This document shows positions 32,912 to 44,644 of a stretch of DNA of 64,000 bases, in pieces. The stretch is from contig JALBUN010000015.1 of the NCBI GenBank assembly GCA_025174535.1, forward strand, positions 494,501-558,500. The letters are read 5' to 3'. The notes under the pieces are model-generated. The model was given only the letters and a program-made list of their open reading frames with translations, ran no database searches and had not been told where the DNA came from. Position numbers and translations under genes: made by a program. Within the stretch, counting starts at the first letter, position 1; the number at the start of each line of letters is the position of its first letter. This DNA comes from Cantharellus purpuraceus. Taxonomy: Eukaryota > Basidiomycota > Agaricomycetes > Cantharellales > Hydnaceae.

Positions 32912-33065
32912 TGTTGGAATGCACTGAAGGTCCCTGGAAAGTTTGGTATGATATGGATTATTCTGTGAGAAGATATGAGTGTTTTATGTGTTACAATTTC
33001 GCTTTTTTTGCTGAGTTTGTATTTTGGCTTATCTAATATATATAACTTCGCTTTTGAGCTCTACA
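32912..33065 (+). repeat. Copia copy 2 3' LTR
   Basis: 154 bp, TGTTGGAATGCACTGAAGG to TTTTGAGCTCTACA, almost identical to its 5' partner. Confidence 0.95.
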
Positions 33066-34486
33066 CAAAATTATGGTGTTAGGGCAAACTCTAAATCACC
33101 ACAATTCCATGAATGAACAGCTGAGAAGAATATCAAACCCTGCTGCAGCACAACTCCAGAAACAATTTAACATTTGTACTTTGGTTACAATCCCTTGTAT
33201 TGGTCAATGCAGACTATACGCAGAAAAGTAATACATTTCTTAGCAGCAAGAAATGAATAAGACTTCCAGAGTCTAGAGTTCATGGATGCTTAGGGGTCCA
33301 GATATTCCAAAATGAGGGGAATGCACTTAGAGGCTAAAGGAAGTAGGTGGATGAATCCAACCGTCCAACCAGTGGCACTCAGAAGTGGGTAACAGCAATG
33401 TGTGAAGTAGTCTAGCAACTGCTTCACATGAGTTCAAGCTTCTAATGCTCTGCAAAGGCAGTACACACTAGTCACTTAAACAAGAGCACTAATGGCAGGA
33501 CTATTGACAGACAATCTCACCCTGTAGATTCGTAGTCATGTGAGGCAGATACTACACTCATGCCCAGAGCAGGAATATCACTACCTTGAGTGCAATCAAG
33601 TACAGTTACACAACTGTAAAAGATCCTTGAACTGGTAATCAACAGTTACTGAGATATAGAGGATGACACTGTATGTCACTCTAGTCACACTTGTGTGCAG
33701 AAGATGGGTAGAAGTGGTAGAATATGTTACTATTTCAGAGGCAGAATGGCCTCCTTATATATTGTATTTACAGGGGCTGACTAATGGTTCTGGAATATTC
33801 TACCTATTAATAGATGGAAACTACTGGAAGGTTGTGGAAGGTGGAAGAAAGGGGTAGAATATTCCAAGCCAATCACAGGTTCTGATCACTGGACTAACAC
33901 TGATCAGGAGCTGAATAATGGTTCTGGAAAGTTCCATCTAATAATAGAAGGAAACAGCTAGAATGTTATGGAAAGGGGTAGAATATTCCAAGGCAATCAC
34001 CTGATTTGATCACCCATCACCTGATCTGATCCCTGAACTAGGCCCTGATCAGGCAAAAAGAAGGGTGTCCACCCTGTTTTCTGCACTGGTTTGGACAGCC
34101 ATGGATAGCCAGATCTCAGGTGATGATCTCCATGGAAAATAGTGCCCTGAGAGGCTGTGGTTGTCAAGTTAGAGAATATTTATTGATCAGAGACATCTGA
34201 GCTTGAATTCAGGCCGAATGCCTGGTCCAAAGGTGGATAGCCGGCTGTGTGAAGGTTTGTGGGTGCCTATGGGTCCACAACTGTAGTACAGCAGAAATAA
34301 ATGATTCTGGGCTAAGTTCTGCATGGAATATTCCTGAGAAAATATGGAAAAATAGAGAATATTTGAATAAGTCCATTCCAGGTACAAGCACCAAATATAT
34401 GCTGATATTTAGGAATGGAAAAGCAAAGTATAGCACATTGGTGCTACATAAATAGGATTTGATAGGGAAAAGGTGGTTCCCATACA

Positions 34487-36174
34487 TGTATATCCAGTTG
34501 TTATGTCAGAGGTGTCCTTCGGGATCAAGTGACCATTTCAGATCAGAAGGGTCATCCAAGTGTTTAACTGCAACAGGATCAGATCAGGGTGATGAGCGGA
34601 TGTTGGAATGGAGTTGGTTGATATCCATAATGGTGACAGCTCGGAGGGTGGGAGTCATGAGGGTGGATGCCCATAGGGACAATGCCAGCTGCTCGTTAGT
34701 GAACACAGGACAAAAGTTGTGTGGGTTTACAGTGGCATAGTTGCTACTCCCCTCTTTGGGGTAGACATCCCAGCATCTAGTTAATGTGCCGGGCTTTGCT
34801 CCAAGTTGACCAGGATGGAAGCAGATAACAAGGTTGAACTGAGACAGGTATTTGGCCATCAGACTTGTCTCCAGGTGAGTAGTTTCATTGTGGAGAAGTA
34901 TTCCAAGTTCTTGTGGTCCGTTATGACATCCACCAGATCAGAGGGGCCTTTGAGGTAGTGTCTCCATATCCGGAAGGCTTCATATATGGCAAGGAGCTCT
35001 TTGTCATGGACATCATAGTTCAGTTTGGGGGGCATAAATGTACACGAGTGAAAAGCAATCAGGTGGACTTGTCCATCATCCGGAGAGATGATGGACAGGA
35101 TCGCAGCAAGTGCATAGTCCAAGGCATCGGTCTCTAATAGGATAGGAATGTCTGGAACCCAATGAGTCAGTATTGGAGTGGAAGTAAAGGCCTTTTTCAA
35201 GGTCTCAAAGCTCTGTCTACATTCATCAGTGGAATTCCATTGGGTACCCTTCCTAGTAAGTCGGGTGAGCAGAATGGTAATATTGGAGTAGTTGTAAATG
35301 AAGCAGCAGTAGAAGTTGGCGAACCCCAGGAAGGACTGTACATCTTTGACTTTCCACGGTTCTGGCCATTCCTATATGGCTTTGATTTTGTCATCAGACA
35401 TTGTCAGTCCTGCCGGGGAGAGGATATAGCTTAGATATTTGACTGAGTCGGAGTGGAATTCGCATTTGTCAGTGTGGGTGAAGAGGCCATGTTTTCAGAG
35501 ACATCAGAGTACTTCTTGGACATGTGTCTGATGTTCTTCTTCATTATCCAAATATACCAAAATATCATCTAAGTAAATGAGGATGGTAACATTGAGGAGG
35601 TCAGTGAAGGTATCGTTTATGAACCTCTGGAAGGCGGCCAGAGCATTGGTTAGTCTGAAGGGCATGACACACCATTCAAAAGATCCATATCAAGTGCAGA
35701 AAGTCGTTTTCCACTTGTTGCCTTCTCAGATGCAGACTAGATGGTAGGCATGTTGGAGATCTATTTTGGAATAGATCTTAGCCTTTCAAGGGCTCTTGAG
35801 TAGGTCCATGGTGCAGGGTATTGGGTATTGGTCTTTCTTAGTGATCTTGTTAAGTCCATGTAAGTCGACACATAGACAGAGTGATCCATCCTTTTTGCAG
35901 ACAAATAGGACCGGAGCTCCATGGGGGGATAAGGATGGGTGGATGAAGCCTGTGGCCAAGTTCTCTTCTATGAATGTTTGGAGACCCAGTAGCTCTTTTT
36001 GGGATAGTGAGTAGATAGGGCCAAGCAGAGGGGTGGAGTTGTCATCCAACTCAATCTTGAGATCGTATGGTTGGTGTTCCACTAGGGAGTCAGCTTTAGA
36101 CTTGCTGAACATGTCGGTGAACTTGTGATACTCCTTAGGAACCATAGATAGGTCCAGTGGAGTTGATCAGGTGG
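34487..36174 (-). pseudogene. Gypsy RNase H and RT (copy G5, first part)
   Basis: Minus strand. RT N-terminus at 35786-36145 ([16 protein letters not shown] to [14 protein letters not shown]). RT palm is near 35560 with a decayed YLDD. RNase H at 34859-35200 (LLETDALDYALAAILSIIS, HDKELLAIYEAF). The segment before integrase is at 34584-34859. Integrase and chromodomain are absent, replaced at 34486 by the L3 LTR. Upstream it is split from protease by L5 copy b. Confidence 0.87.
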
Positions 36175-37604
36175 TGTCGGTTCACTTATGGAATAGATCC
36201 TATAAGCCTGTGCGCAACGGTCCTAGCAAACAGACAGTGTGTAATGCAGTTGTTCAGCACGCCAAAGAACAATCATGTCGAGGGGTAGAGGTAGCACTGA
36301 GTAACAGGAAAGTGTAATAGTGCTCTGTGGTTGGAGGAGGATGGGGAGCAAAAAGGGACGGTCCAGATGGTTGATCATGCTCTGTGACTGGATGACAATG
36401 GGGAGCCCGGTTGGGAGGTATGCGAAAGCTGGTTTCAGGAGATGCGACCTCTGGGTGGCAGAGGGAAATCTGATTGTTGAACCAAGGTGCTTTACTTCAG
36501 TGTAGAGCTGATGGATTGTGATGTGGAGCGTAGAGTGTAGACTTAGAGCGTGGACTTTGACTTTAGAGCATTGGCTAAAAACTTGTTTCTTGATTCAAAA
36601 GGCAAAAACTAGCGCCCTTTTATATACAAATCCCCAGGGCACAATGACACAATATGAGGAGCAAATGATGCAATATGATGCAAGAAATGCTGATCAAGCC
36701 AGCTGACAAAGCATGTGAACTTGAACTACTAATGGGGAAATCATGGAGAAATGAAGCAACAGATAAGGGTAATCTTTGTAAGAATAGGAGGTGAGAGTAA
36801 TAAAAGAACCAAAAATAGAACAAGGATGAGTAAGTTGTGTATGAATGAATTAAAAGATGAAACAGGGGTGAGTCATATAAAAGAACAATAGAAACGTCCA
36901 CCAATACCATCTTCCCTATGGCTCTGAAGGTAAATCAACCCTGAGTCACATGAGGACTTCAGTCAGCATCCACAACAAATACTCCTTATTGTCTTAGTGA
37001 TACGTCTCCATATGGTATCCCATTCCAAGGGTATTTGGTCCCTTTGCCTGACACGATGTAACCTGAGTTGGATTGAAGTGGGAGGATAGGTTGGCGATGG
37101 CGACTGAAATTCTACCTCACATTCAACTCTTCTTTCCATGTTACGATATAGAGGCGAAATGCCGAGGAATGTAAATGGTTCAATGGAATTGTAAAAGAAT
37201 ATGGGATCGCCAATGGCATAAGAGAGACATGGTGGGGATCTTGGATGTTGAAAGAGTTTTGGAAGTATTTTGACATGTGGAGGTGGCTTAACATGCCCAT
37301 GGAGCTTGGCGTATTTTTGATAGTCCTCTGTGTCCAGAGACCAGTGTGACGTATTATTAGAAGAGATGTTGGAGAGGGGAATAGAATTGGAAGCCATGTG
37401 AATGATGATGAAAGGATTGGTGTGAATAGAAGGCTGATAATGATCGATGGCAATGAAACACAAGTGACGATTGAGGGCTAGAATTAGAGACTGAGGTGGA
37501 GAGGGAGTTGCGGCGCTATTTAAAAGTTTGATATGAAAAGACACTGGCGGAGTTGGACTGTCAGAGTGGTTCAATATATGTCCTCGATGCGTCCTGGCTC
37601 ATCA
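36175..37604 (-). mobile_element. L5 element copy b
   Basis: 1430 bp with ends TGTCGGTTCACTTATGG and CTGGCTCATCA, inserted in the gypsy protease-RT linker. The flanking 4-mers GTGG and GCAG differ by two transitions, so the duplication has decayed or is absent. It keeps the internal TATATAAAAGGGCGC box (minus, near 36625) and the 144-codon ORF. Confidence 0.8.
36963..37397 (-). CDS. Conserved 144-aa ORF inside L5 (copy b)
   Basis: Same protein as at 8325-8759: MASNSIPLSNISSNNTSHW at the N-terminus and RRITKTIRSICCGC at the C-terminus, with scattered substitutions and no frame break. The frame is also open upstream to 37574, but the Met at 37397 is preferred because a TATA-like TTTTAAATAGC lies in between. 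No family recognised. It could be an LTR-encoded accessory protein or a frame that is open by chance. Confidence 0.5.
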   Translation of the reverse strand: MASNSIPLSNISSNNTSHWSLDTEDYQKYAKLHGHVKPPPHVKILPKLFQHPRSPPCLSYAIGDPIFFYNSIEPFTFLGISPLYRNMERRVECEVEFQSPSPTYPPTSIQLRLHRVRQRDQIPLEWDTIWRRITKTIRSICCGC

Positions 37605-38822
37605 GCAGAACAAGTGGCGAGGAGCATTGGATCAGAGAGGTGAACCTGGAACATTTGTGAGCCCTCCAGTTTGCTTAGTCTGGCGAAGACCATAGCGTCC
37701 ACCATCAATATAGACGGAGGGGTAGACAGAGTATCTATTGGAGCAGAGTCAGCAGAGGCAGAAGATAATTTCGCACCTAAAGTTGCTGTTGACATCAGGA
37801 ATGACACAGTCTGCACTGGAGAACAGAATGTGATATGGCCCAATGCCCAGTCAATCAATGGATTGTAGCGGGTGAGCCAATTATGTCTGAGAACCACAGA
37901 ACAGCTGGAGTCAAGTGGGGTAACATAGAATGTAAGGTTCTGGATTTCTCCGACAGAAAAACGGATAGACAGATCTATAGCTCATGAAATAACAGCATTA
38001 GTAGTGCCATCAAATAATTGGAGTGATATTGGAGTTATGGTGTATGTATGGAGTTTATGTAAATTGGAAAAGAGGAATCAAGGAAACAGTGAGTAGAACC
38101 AGAGTCAATTAATGCTTGGATAGTGGTATCAGGAATGGAGTCAGAGTAGATGAGGAGGGTGAGGGAGTCAGAGTGGGAAAGAGTGGATGTGTTCAGGCGG
38201 ACCTTGTTTGTCATATGGGGAGTACCAATGCAGCCCTCAGCCTGTATGGAGGCTAGAGGACTGCTTACTATTTTTTTGGGTCCATCACCTTGGCGTTGGA
38301 CTTGTCTGTCATGGCATTGGCGGCACGGCCCTTTGCCTTTGCTGTGGATGAGGTCATCTTGTTGCAATCCTTGGCTTGGTGGCCAGGTTTTCTGCAGAAC
38401 AGACAGAGGTTGTTGTCCATGCAGTGCTGGTGTTCCTGCTGGGTAAGTTTTCCACCTTTCCCCAGCTTGGTGGAGAGGTCTGGAGTGCTCTTGCGAGCTC
38501 TGGAGTTATTGGTGGTGCCAGAGTTGTTCTGACTGGAACCGGAAGTGGCGGCATTACCAGTGTTTGACTTCTGGCCTGAGTTGGTGGTGGTCTTCTTATT
38601 GGACCCCTTGTTGGACTTTGGGGTCTTGTCCGATGATTTGTCTGATTTGTTGTTAGCTGAATTTTTGCAGGAGACCTTGGATTGATGTTCCCAATAACAG
38701 GCATTGATGGATTGGGCGAGCTTGCGAAGGTTAACCAAAGTATCCGGCTTACCAACACATGATATCTCATCCTTGATGTGGGATGGGAGACCAACATAAA
38801 ATTAGTGTTGGAGTGTGGCATC
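37605..38822 (-). pseudogene. Gypsy protease and gag C-terminus (copy G5, second part)
   Basis: Linker and protease end at 37605-37897 (HNWLTRYNPLIDWALGHITF). Protease DSG at 38035-38200 (DTTIQALIDSGSTHCFLDSS). Gag C-terminus at 38268-38738 (MVNLRKLAQSINACYWEH, Lys/Ser/Asn linker, CLFCRKPGHQAKDC). An in-frame duplication near 38280 adds NAMTDKSNAKVMDPKK-type sequence. It is interrupted at 38823 by the L3 LTR. Confidence 0.86.
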
Positions 38823-40257
38823 TGTATGGGAACCACCTTTTCCCTATCAAATCCTATTTATGTAGCACCAATGTGCTATACTTTGCTTTTCCATTCCTAA
38901 ATATCAGCATATATTTGGTGCTTGTACCTGGAATGGACTTATTCAAATATTCTCTATTTTTCCATATTTTCTCAGGAATATTCCATGCAGAACTTAGCCC
39001 AGAATCATTTATTTCTGCTGTACTACAGTTGTGGACCCATAGGCACCCACAAACCTTCACACAGCCGGCTATCCACCTTTGGACCAGGCATTCGGCCTGA
39101 ATTCAAGCTCAGATGTCTCTGATCAATAAATATTCTCTAACTTGACAACCACAGCCTCTCAGGGCACTATTTTCCATGGAGATCATCACCTGAGATCTGG
39201 CTATCCATGGCTGTCCAAACCAGTGCAGAAAACAGGGTGGACACCCTTCTTTTTGCCTGATCAGGGCCTAGTTCAGGGATCAGATCAGGTGATGGGTGAT
39301 CAAATCAGGTGATTGCCTTGGAATATTCTACCCCTTTCCATAACATTCTAGCTGTTTCCTTCTATTATTAGATGGAACTTTCCAGAACCATTATTCAGCT
39401 CCTGATCAGTGTTAGTCCAGTGATCAGAACCTGTGATTGGCTTGGAATATTCTACCCCTTTCTTCCACCTTCCACAACCTTCCAGTAGTTTCCATCTATT
39501 AATAGGTAGAATATTCCAGAACCATTAGTCAGCCCCTGTAAATACAATATATAAGGAGGCCATTCTGCCTCTGAAATAGTAACATATTCTACCACTTCTA
39601 CCCATCTTCTGCACACAAGTGTGACTAGAGTGACATACAGTGTCATCCTCTATATCTCAGTAACTGTTGATTACCAGTTCAAGGATCTTTTACAGTTGTG
39701 TAACTGTACTTGATTGCACTCAAGGTAGTGATATTCCTGCTCTGGGCATGAGTGTAGTATCTGCCTCACATGACTACGAATCTACAGGGTGAGATTGTCT
39801 GTCAATAGTCCTGCCATTAGTGCTCTTGTTTAAGTGACTAGTGTGTACTGCCTTTGCAGAGCATTAGAAGCTTGAACTCATGTGAAGCAGTTGCTAGACT
39901 ACTTCACACATTGCTGTTACCCACTTCTGAGTGCCACTGGTTGGACGGTTGGATTCATCCACCTACTTCCTTTAGCCTCTAAGTGCATTCCCCTCATTTT
40001 GGAATATCTGGACCCCTAAGCATCCATGAACTCTAGACTCTGGAAGTCTTATTCATTTCTTGCTGCTAAGAAATGTATTACTTTTCTGCGTATAGTCTGC
40101 ATTGACCAATACAAGGGATTGTAACCAAAGTACAAATGTTAAATTGTTTCTGGAGTTGTGCTGCAGCAGGGTTTGATATTCTTCTCAGCTGTTCATTCAT
40201 GGAATTGTGGTGATTTAGAGTTTGCCCTAACACCATAATTTTGTGGGTTCCAAAACA
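38823..40257 (+). mobile_element. L3 solo LTR, intact, 1435 bp
   Basis: From TGTATGGGAACCACC to GGTTCCAAAACA, near-perfect reverse complement of the 27796-34486 copy. Inserted in gag: the uninterrupted GTGTGGCATCACCCCATTGG is at 20490. Flanking GCATC and GTGTC differ by two transitions, consistent with a decayed 5-bp duplication. A TATATAAGGAGGCC motif near 39548 and AATAAAT near 39124 are LTR-like signals. No ORF. Confidence 0.87.
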
Positions 40258-40860
40258 GTGTCACCCCATTGGACTTTTGGGGCTAGCTGCTGGAAACTCA
40301 CAATGTATTTTGTGATTTTGTGATTTTCCTTCATCCGAAGTCGATTGAGTTCATTCTTGGCGTCAGCCTTGGGGTTGTAAGGACCAAAATTGGTCTGAAG
40401 TTTGGAGATGAAGTTGGAGTAGTCTTCTGACCATATCGGGTCATTGGAGTCATCCATGAGCGCTGGCTCAAAGTAGTCCAGTGCAGTGCCCTTGAGATAG
40501 GACATGGCGAAGGTGACCTTTGCCTGATTGGATGTGAATGTGTCGGGGAGGTTGTGGAAATTCAACTGGCATTGCACCAAGAATGGCTGGAGCTTGCATG
40601 AATCAGAGCCATCAAATGGGTCAGGTTCCTGGACCTTGGTCTGGGACTTAGGAGCTTGTGGGGTACAGATGCTGCTGGCAAGCAGGGAGATGGCTTGCAC
40701 CAGATTTGGGGAGGGCGGAGTATCATCCTCTTCATTGACAGCCTCTATGTGGTCCATCGGTTCTTTGATGACCTTGGGGATGGTGTCAATGCTGGGAGCG
40801 GGCACCTTGACGGTTCATGTGCATTTGGAATTGGCGGTGGATTGTGGCATTGGTAGGAGT
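40258..40860 (-). pseudogene. Gypsy gag N-terminal region (copy G5, third part)
   Basis: Minus strand, open 40227-40805. Starts near PAPSIDTIPKVIKEPMDHIE, then DTPPSPNLVQAISLLASSIC and PDPFDGSDSCKLQPFLVQCQ, with the capsid-like helices to the L3 junction. This is a longer uninterrupted gag frame than in G4. The LTR boundary is at 40883. Confidence 0.86.
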
Positions 40861-40882
40861 GAGTATGGCAGTTTGAATATAC

Positions 40883-41930
40883 TGTTACGCACTAGGTCCG
40901 ATTGGGGGTCAGAGTGATGGTCAGAGTCGGAGTGGGAATCGGGGTGCATTGTGGAGGTGTTATGACTATATTCATTAATGACCAGATCCCCATCCAATCC
41001 ACTCAGATCCCCATGCATATGAAATCTATACTCCATTTGGAAACTGTCACATCTCCATTCACCTGTCCAATTGTCACCGCCGATTCCGCCCATCCATCTC
41101 CGGTTCCGATTGATGCATCAGCATCACCATAGGAACCTGGAAATCCGTCCCCATCGGACTTGGACATACTCATGTAAGGCCATCGGCCTCGGAGATCCAT
41201 CACTGGAGTAATTATTATTAGATTTCAAATATGTATTTAAGCTGTCCGACTGGGGACTTTATTCCCCAGTTCGAATATCAAATCACGCCTAGTTCCTAAG
41301 TCCAATCCTAACTGTCTAAAGTTGTACTCCATCTCTGAAATCTCGGACACCGGTATTAGTGAGGGTGCAGCACATAAGCTGAAGCCAAGTCCGTTCAGAT
41401 CCCCACGACGTACCTGACTCCTTCTCCAACTCCAACCAGACCTCTGACCCAATCTCCGACCCAAATCAGACCTAGTGCGTAACAGGAGGTTGGAATGGAC
41501 TTGGCTTCAGCTTATGTGCTGTGCCCTCACTAATACCGGTGTCCAAGATTTTGGAGACAGAGTATGACTTAGATAGTTAGGATCGGACTTAGGAGCTAGG
41601 CGTGATTCAATATTTGAACTGGGGAATGAAGTCCCCAGTCAGGCAACTTAAATACATATTTGAAATCTAATAATAATTACTCTGGTGATGGGTCTCCAAG
41701 GCTGATGGCCTTACGTGAATATGTCTGAGTCCAACAGGGATGGATGTCCAGGTTCCTATGGTGATGCTGATGCATCAATCGGAACCAGAGATGGATGGGC
41801 AAGATCGGCGGTGACAATTGGACAGATAAATGGAGATGTGATGGTTTCCAGATGGAGTATAGATTTCATGTGTGCAGGGATCTGAGTGGATCAGATGGGG
41901 ATCTGGGCATTAATGAATATAGTCATAACA
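40883..41930 (-). repeat. G5 5' LTR (L2), interrupted by another L2 LTR
   Basis: TGTTACGCACTAGG at 40883 and AGTCATAACA at 41930 are the two ends. 40958-41484 is a second LTR in the opposite orientation. Without it and one GGAGG the host LTR is about 516 bp. Confidence 0.9.
40958..41484 (+). mobile_element. Solo L2 LTR nested in an L2 LTR, TSD GGAGG
   Basis: 527 bp starting TGTTATGACTATATTC and ending CTAGTGCGTAACA, with GGAGG at 40953-40957 and 41485-41489. An exact duplication shows it was a true insertion followed by LTR-LTR recombination, not a simple inversion. Confidence 0.94.
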
Positions 41931-41931
41931 A

Positions 41932-42206
41932 TATAATAGGAATGTATGTATTAATATAATTGGTATTATAGGGTATTTAGATATACAAATATCAGGTGGG
42001 GATTAAAGATAGTTCAAATTATGTTACAAGCATTGTATAAGAAAGAATGAATGATATTTGGATAATCCCTCAATGGAGTTGCTGCCAGTAAATGGGGAAA
42101 AAGAATTATTTTTGAGAATCATGCCAAAATATCAAAATATGTTTTTAATCCACTATATTGTGTAAAATTTGAGAATCATGTCAAAATATGAAAATAAGGT
42201 TTAATC
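41932..42206 (+). repeat. Older MITE, left part (truncated)
   Basis: Matches the internal sequence of MITE copy 1 from ATATAATAGGAATGTATG on, with many differences. Its right end continues at 42776-42834 beyond the younger MITE and ends GAACAAGCATC. The left terminus is missing. Confidence 0.85.
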
Positions 42207-42209
42207 TAA

Positions 42210-42775
42210 GACGCTTGTTCGGAATCATGTCAGTATACAATATTCTGATGTATAGGAGATATACATCAGGATTTCAATGATACATAAAGCCAGGGAGTTA
42301 CAATTTGGATATCTTAAAAGATTTCGGATGTGTGAAATTTTCATAAATATAAACATATATTCTATATTTTAATAAACTTTAAAAGATGAGATATTTGGTT
42401 GAGATGAACATAATCATTTACATGGATATAATAGGAATGTCTGTATTAATATAATTGGTATTATATAGGGTATTTAGATATACAAATACCAGGTGGGGAT
42501 TAAAGATAGTTCAAATTATGTTACAAGTATTGTATAAGAAAGAATCAATGATATTTGGATGTTCCTTCAAGAGAGTTGCCACCACTAAATCAGGAAAAAA
42601 AGAATTATTTTTGAGAATTATGCCAAAATATCAAAATATGTTTTAATCTAGTATATTGTGTAAAATTTGAGAATCATGTTGAAATATGAAAATAAGTTTG
42701 AATTGAAGTGTATTGTATAAAATTTGAGGAAAATAGGTTGTACATACGTATTTGTTGTATTTCTGAATAAGCGTC
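42210..42775 (+). mobile_element. MITE copy 2, TSD TAA, nested in an older MITE
   Basis: 566 bp, nearly identical to 14204-14769, flanked by TAA at 42207-42209 and 42776-42778. The target lies inside an older member of the same family. Confidence 0.93.
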
Positions 42776-42834
42776 TAAGTGTATTGAGGAAAATAGGTTG
42801 TATATACATATTTGATGTATTTCTGAACAAGCAT
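42776..42834 (+). repeat. Older MITE, right end
   Basis: Continues the element at 41932-42206 after the nested insertion. It ends ATTTCTGAACAAGCATC, a two-change variant of the family terminus. Confidence 0.8.
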
Positions 42835-44644
42835 CTAAGTCACACCTTCATATCAATCATATTGATCCATCAAACCCATCCACAAGGCCACACAACACTT
42901 AAAAGATTTTATGAACTCACATACATTCACCCCTGTCAAAAGCACTGGCTCCTGATACTTCCTCTGCCTCCCATCAACCTCTACTCAACTTTGGACTGAG
43001 CAAGGTATACCACTTAAACCAAACCCATAACAGTCTGGAGGTCAGCCAAAGCAGGTTTTCAGTCAGAGATCTGCCAGTTGAAAAACTGTTTCAATGATGT
43101 GACCATATTAATGTTTATATATCTCTATGAAACCAGGACCAATGAGCATGATTCAAAAATATCTTAAAGATAAGATGCAATACTAATATACATTAATATT
43201 TTGGATATTTCATCAAATATATTTATTACATCATTGCATTATAAAGTCAAAACAAGCAAACATTGAAATAGCTTTCTAAATTACTATATATTGGGAGGTG
43301 TCTGTGAGTTTGGCATGGTCATAGCAACATGAAGCATGACATGTCAGTCACATTGTACTTACATTAAGATCAGATGGAGGGCTACATCTCCCACCTCTGC
43401 TCACACATCCTCTGATACTATTCACAACCACACTAAAAAGAGTGTTTGATTACAAGTCAAAAGGTATCTGATAATACTTAAAAACATCCAGCTCATGGCT
43501 GAATACCATGGCTCAGGATATTACCATGAATCTAAATTGTATCCCTTGGCTGGAATAAAATTGTAAGACTGAAGATTGGCACATGATGTGAAAGACAGCA
43601 AATTCCTGCGATAACAAGCTATTTCTAACTGAACCAAAAGGCCATTATGCCAGGTTACTGGTACAACTTGCAGACACTGTTTAAACAGCAACTTGCCACA
43701 TATTCACCAACTATTTGGAATAGTCTATGATAGTATTCCCCTCTTAGGTACCAAGCCCTTAAAGTACTACAGTGATGACATCTTAACAGGTTCTCCAGAC
43801 CTGTCTATGGCTTCTCCCAAGCACTCTAATTACTGTTTGACATAGCACAACATCATGTAAGCCAGGGTTCCTGGGGTCCAGGTGATTGCAATAACCTCTG
43901 CAAATTATTGCACACATGTGGATTTGAACCACTGACCTGGACAACCTGGCATACTGTAAAAGACAGCAAATTCCTGCAATAACAAGCTGTTTCCAACTGG
44001 ACCAAAAGGCCATTATGTCAGGTTACTTTGCAGACACTATTTAAACAGCAACTTGCCACATATTCACCAACCATTAGAATGGTATATGACACATGAAAAG
44101 AGCCACCTAAATGAATGGATGACAGCCTAGAGGCAGGGATGGTCCTTGTTATCAGTATAAATAGAGGTCTGACAATTGAAAAGAAGAGCATGGCATGGAA
44201 ATAGTGACTGATCGACTGCTTGAATAGCTTTGGAAGATGGATTGATGGAGGAAGCAGTGGCTTTGAGCTTTTCCAGCATACCATGTGCCTTGAGATCTAA
44301 AATCTTTAGAATCTATTGTCATTGATTGAAAAGGCACCCATCTGATCCAAATCTCACAACCAGCAGAAAATCTACGACTTCCAGTGGTAAGAGTAGCAGA
44401 TGGAGTAGAGTCACATCCTGGTAAGGAGAGTGAGAATGAAAGGTAAAAGCAAGAGAATGCATACTGCATGCTAGTCAAATAAGAGTTGTACAAATCTAGA
44501 ATACTCTCTCTATATCCACATGTGCACAAATAAAACTCTTTGGATGAGAAATGAAAGAAACTTGCAGTAGGCTTGATTACAAGATTAACATTCTCTCCAT
44601 AGGTCATAAGAGCCTTGAACAAATTATTATAATGCAGGTTGACC
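42835..44644. other. Unassigned AT-rich sequence with a direct repeat and a tRNA-like piece
   Basis: 43586-43727 and 43956-44083 are direct repeats (GACAGCAAATTCCTGCGATA versus GACAGCAAATTCCTGCAATA, and CAACTTGCCACATATTCACC in both). Between them, on the minus strand near 43915-43945, GTGGTTCAAATCCAC forms a tRNA T-arm-like hairpin with a box-B sequence, suggesting a decayed SINE. I find no box A at the right distance. No gene is recognised, and the open minus frame at 44152-44781 has no known motif. Confidence 0.4.

Larger units (their letters stand above)
27815..33065 (+). mobile_element. Ty1/copia retrotransposon copy 2, young and nearly intact, TSD CAAAA
   Basis: 5251 bp, with LTRs 27815-27967 and 32912-33065 differing at about three sites (one in a T run, two G/A). 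CAAAA at 27810-27814 and 33066-33070 is an exact 5-bp duplication inside the L3 LTR. Gag-pol needs only two lesions to be explained: a 2-bp deletion in the zinc knuckle and one TAG. It is the best reference copy of the family here. Confidence 0.96.
27796..34486 (-). mobile_element. L3 solo LTR (1435 bp) split by copia copy 2
   Basis: Reading on the plus strand, 27796-27814 (TGTTTTGGAACCTG + CAAAA) and 33066-34486 together give 1435 bp once the copia and one duplicated CAAAA are removed, the same length as the copy at 38823-40257, and nearly identical in reverse. Outer flanking 5-mers (CCACT and TGTAT) do not match. The left flank is the coiled-coil gene and the right flank is gypsy pol, so this copy was probably involved in a recombination after insertion. 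Confidence 0.85.

Noticed and set aside
33663..33857. 64-codon frame present in both L3 arms (also 39452-39646)
   Set aside because: Its duplication only reflects the LTR copies; it overlaps the presumed promoter region and has no motif.
33066..40257. A large terminal-inverted-repeat DNA transposon spanning the two L3 copies
   Set aside because: Each arm is a complete unit with its own TG..CA ends, the middle is ordinary gypsy pol and gag, and outer flanks show no shared duplication.
43915..43945. A complete tRNA gene
   Set aside because: Only a T-arm-like hairpin is present; no acceptor stem, D-arm or anticodon arm can be folded.
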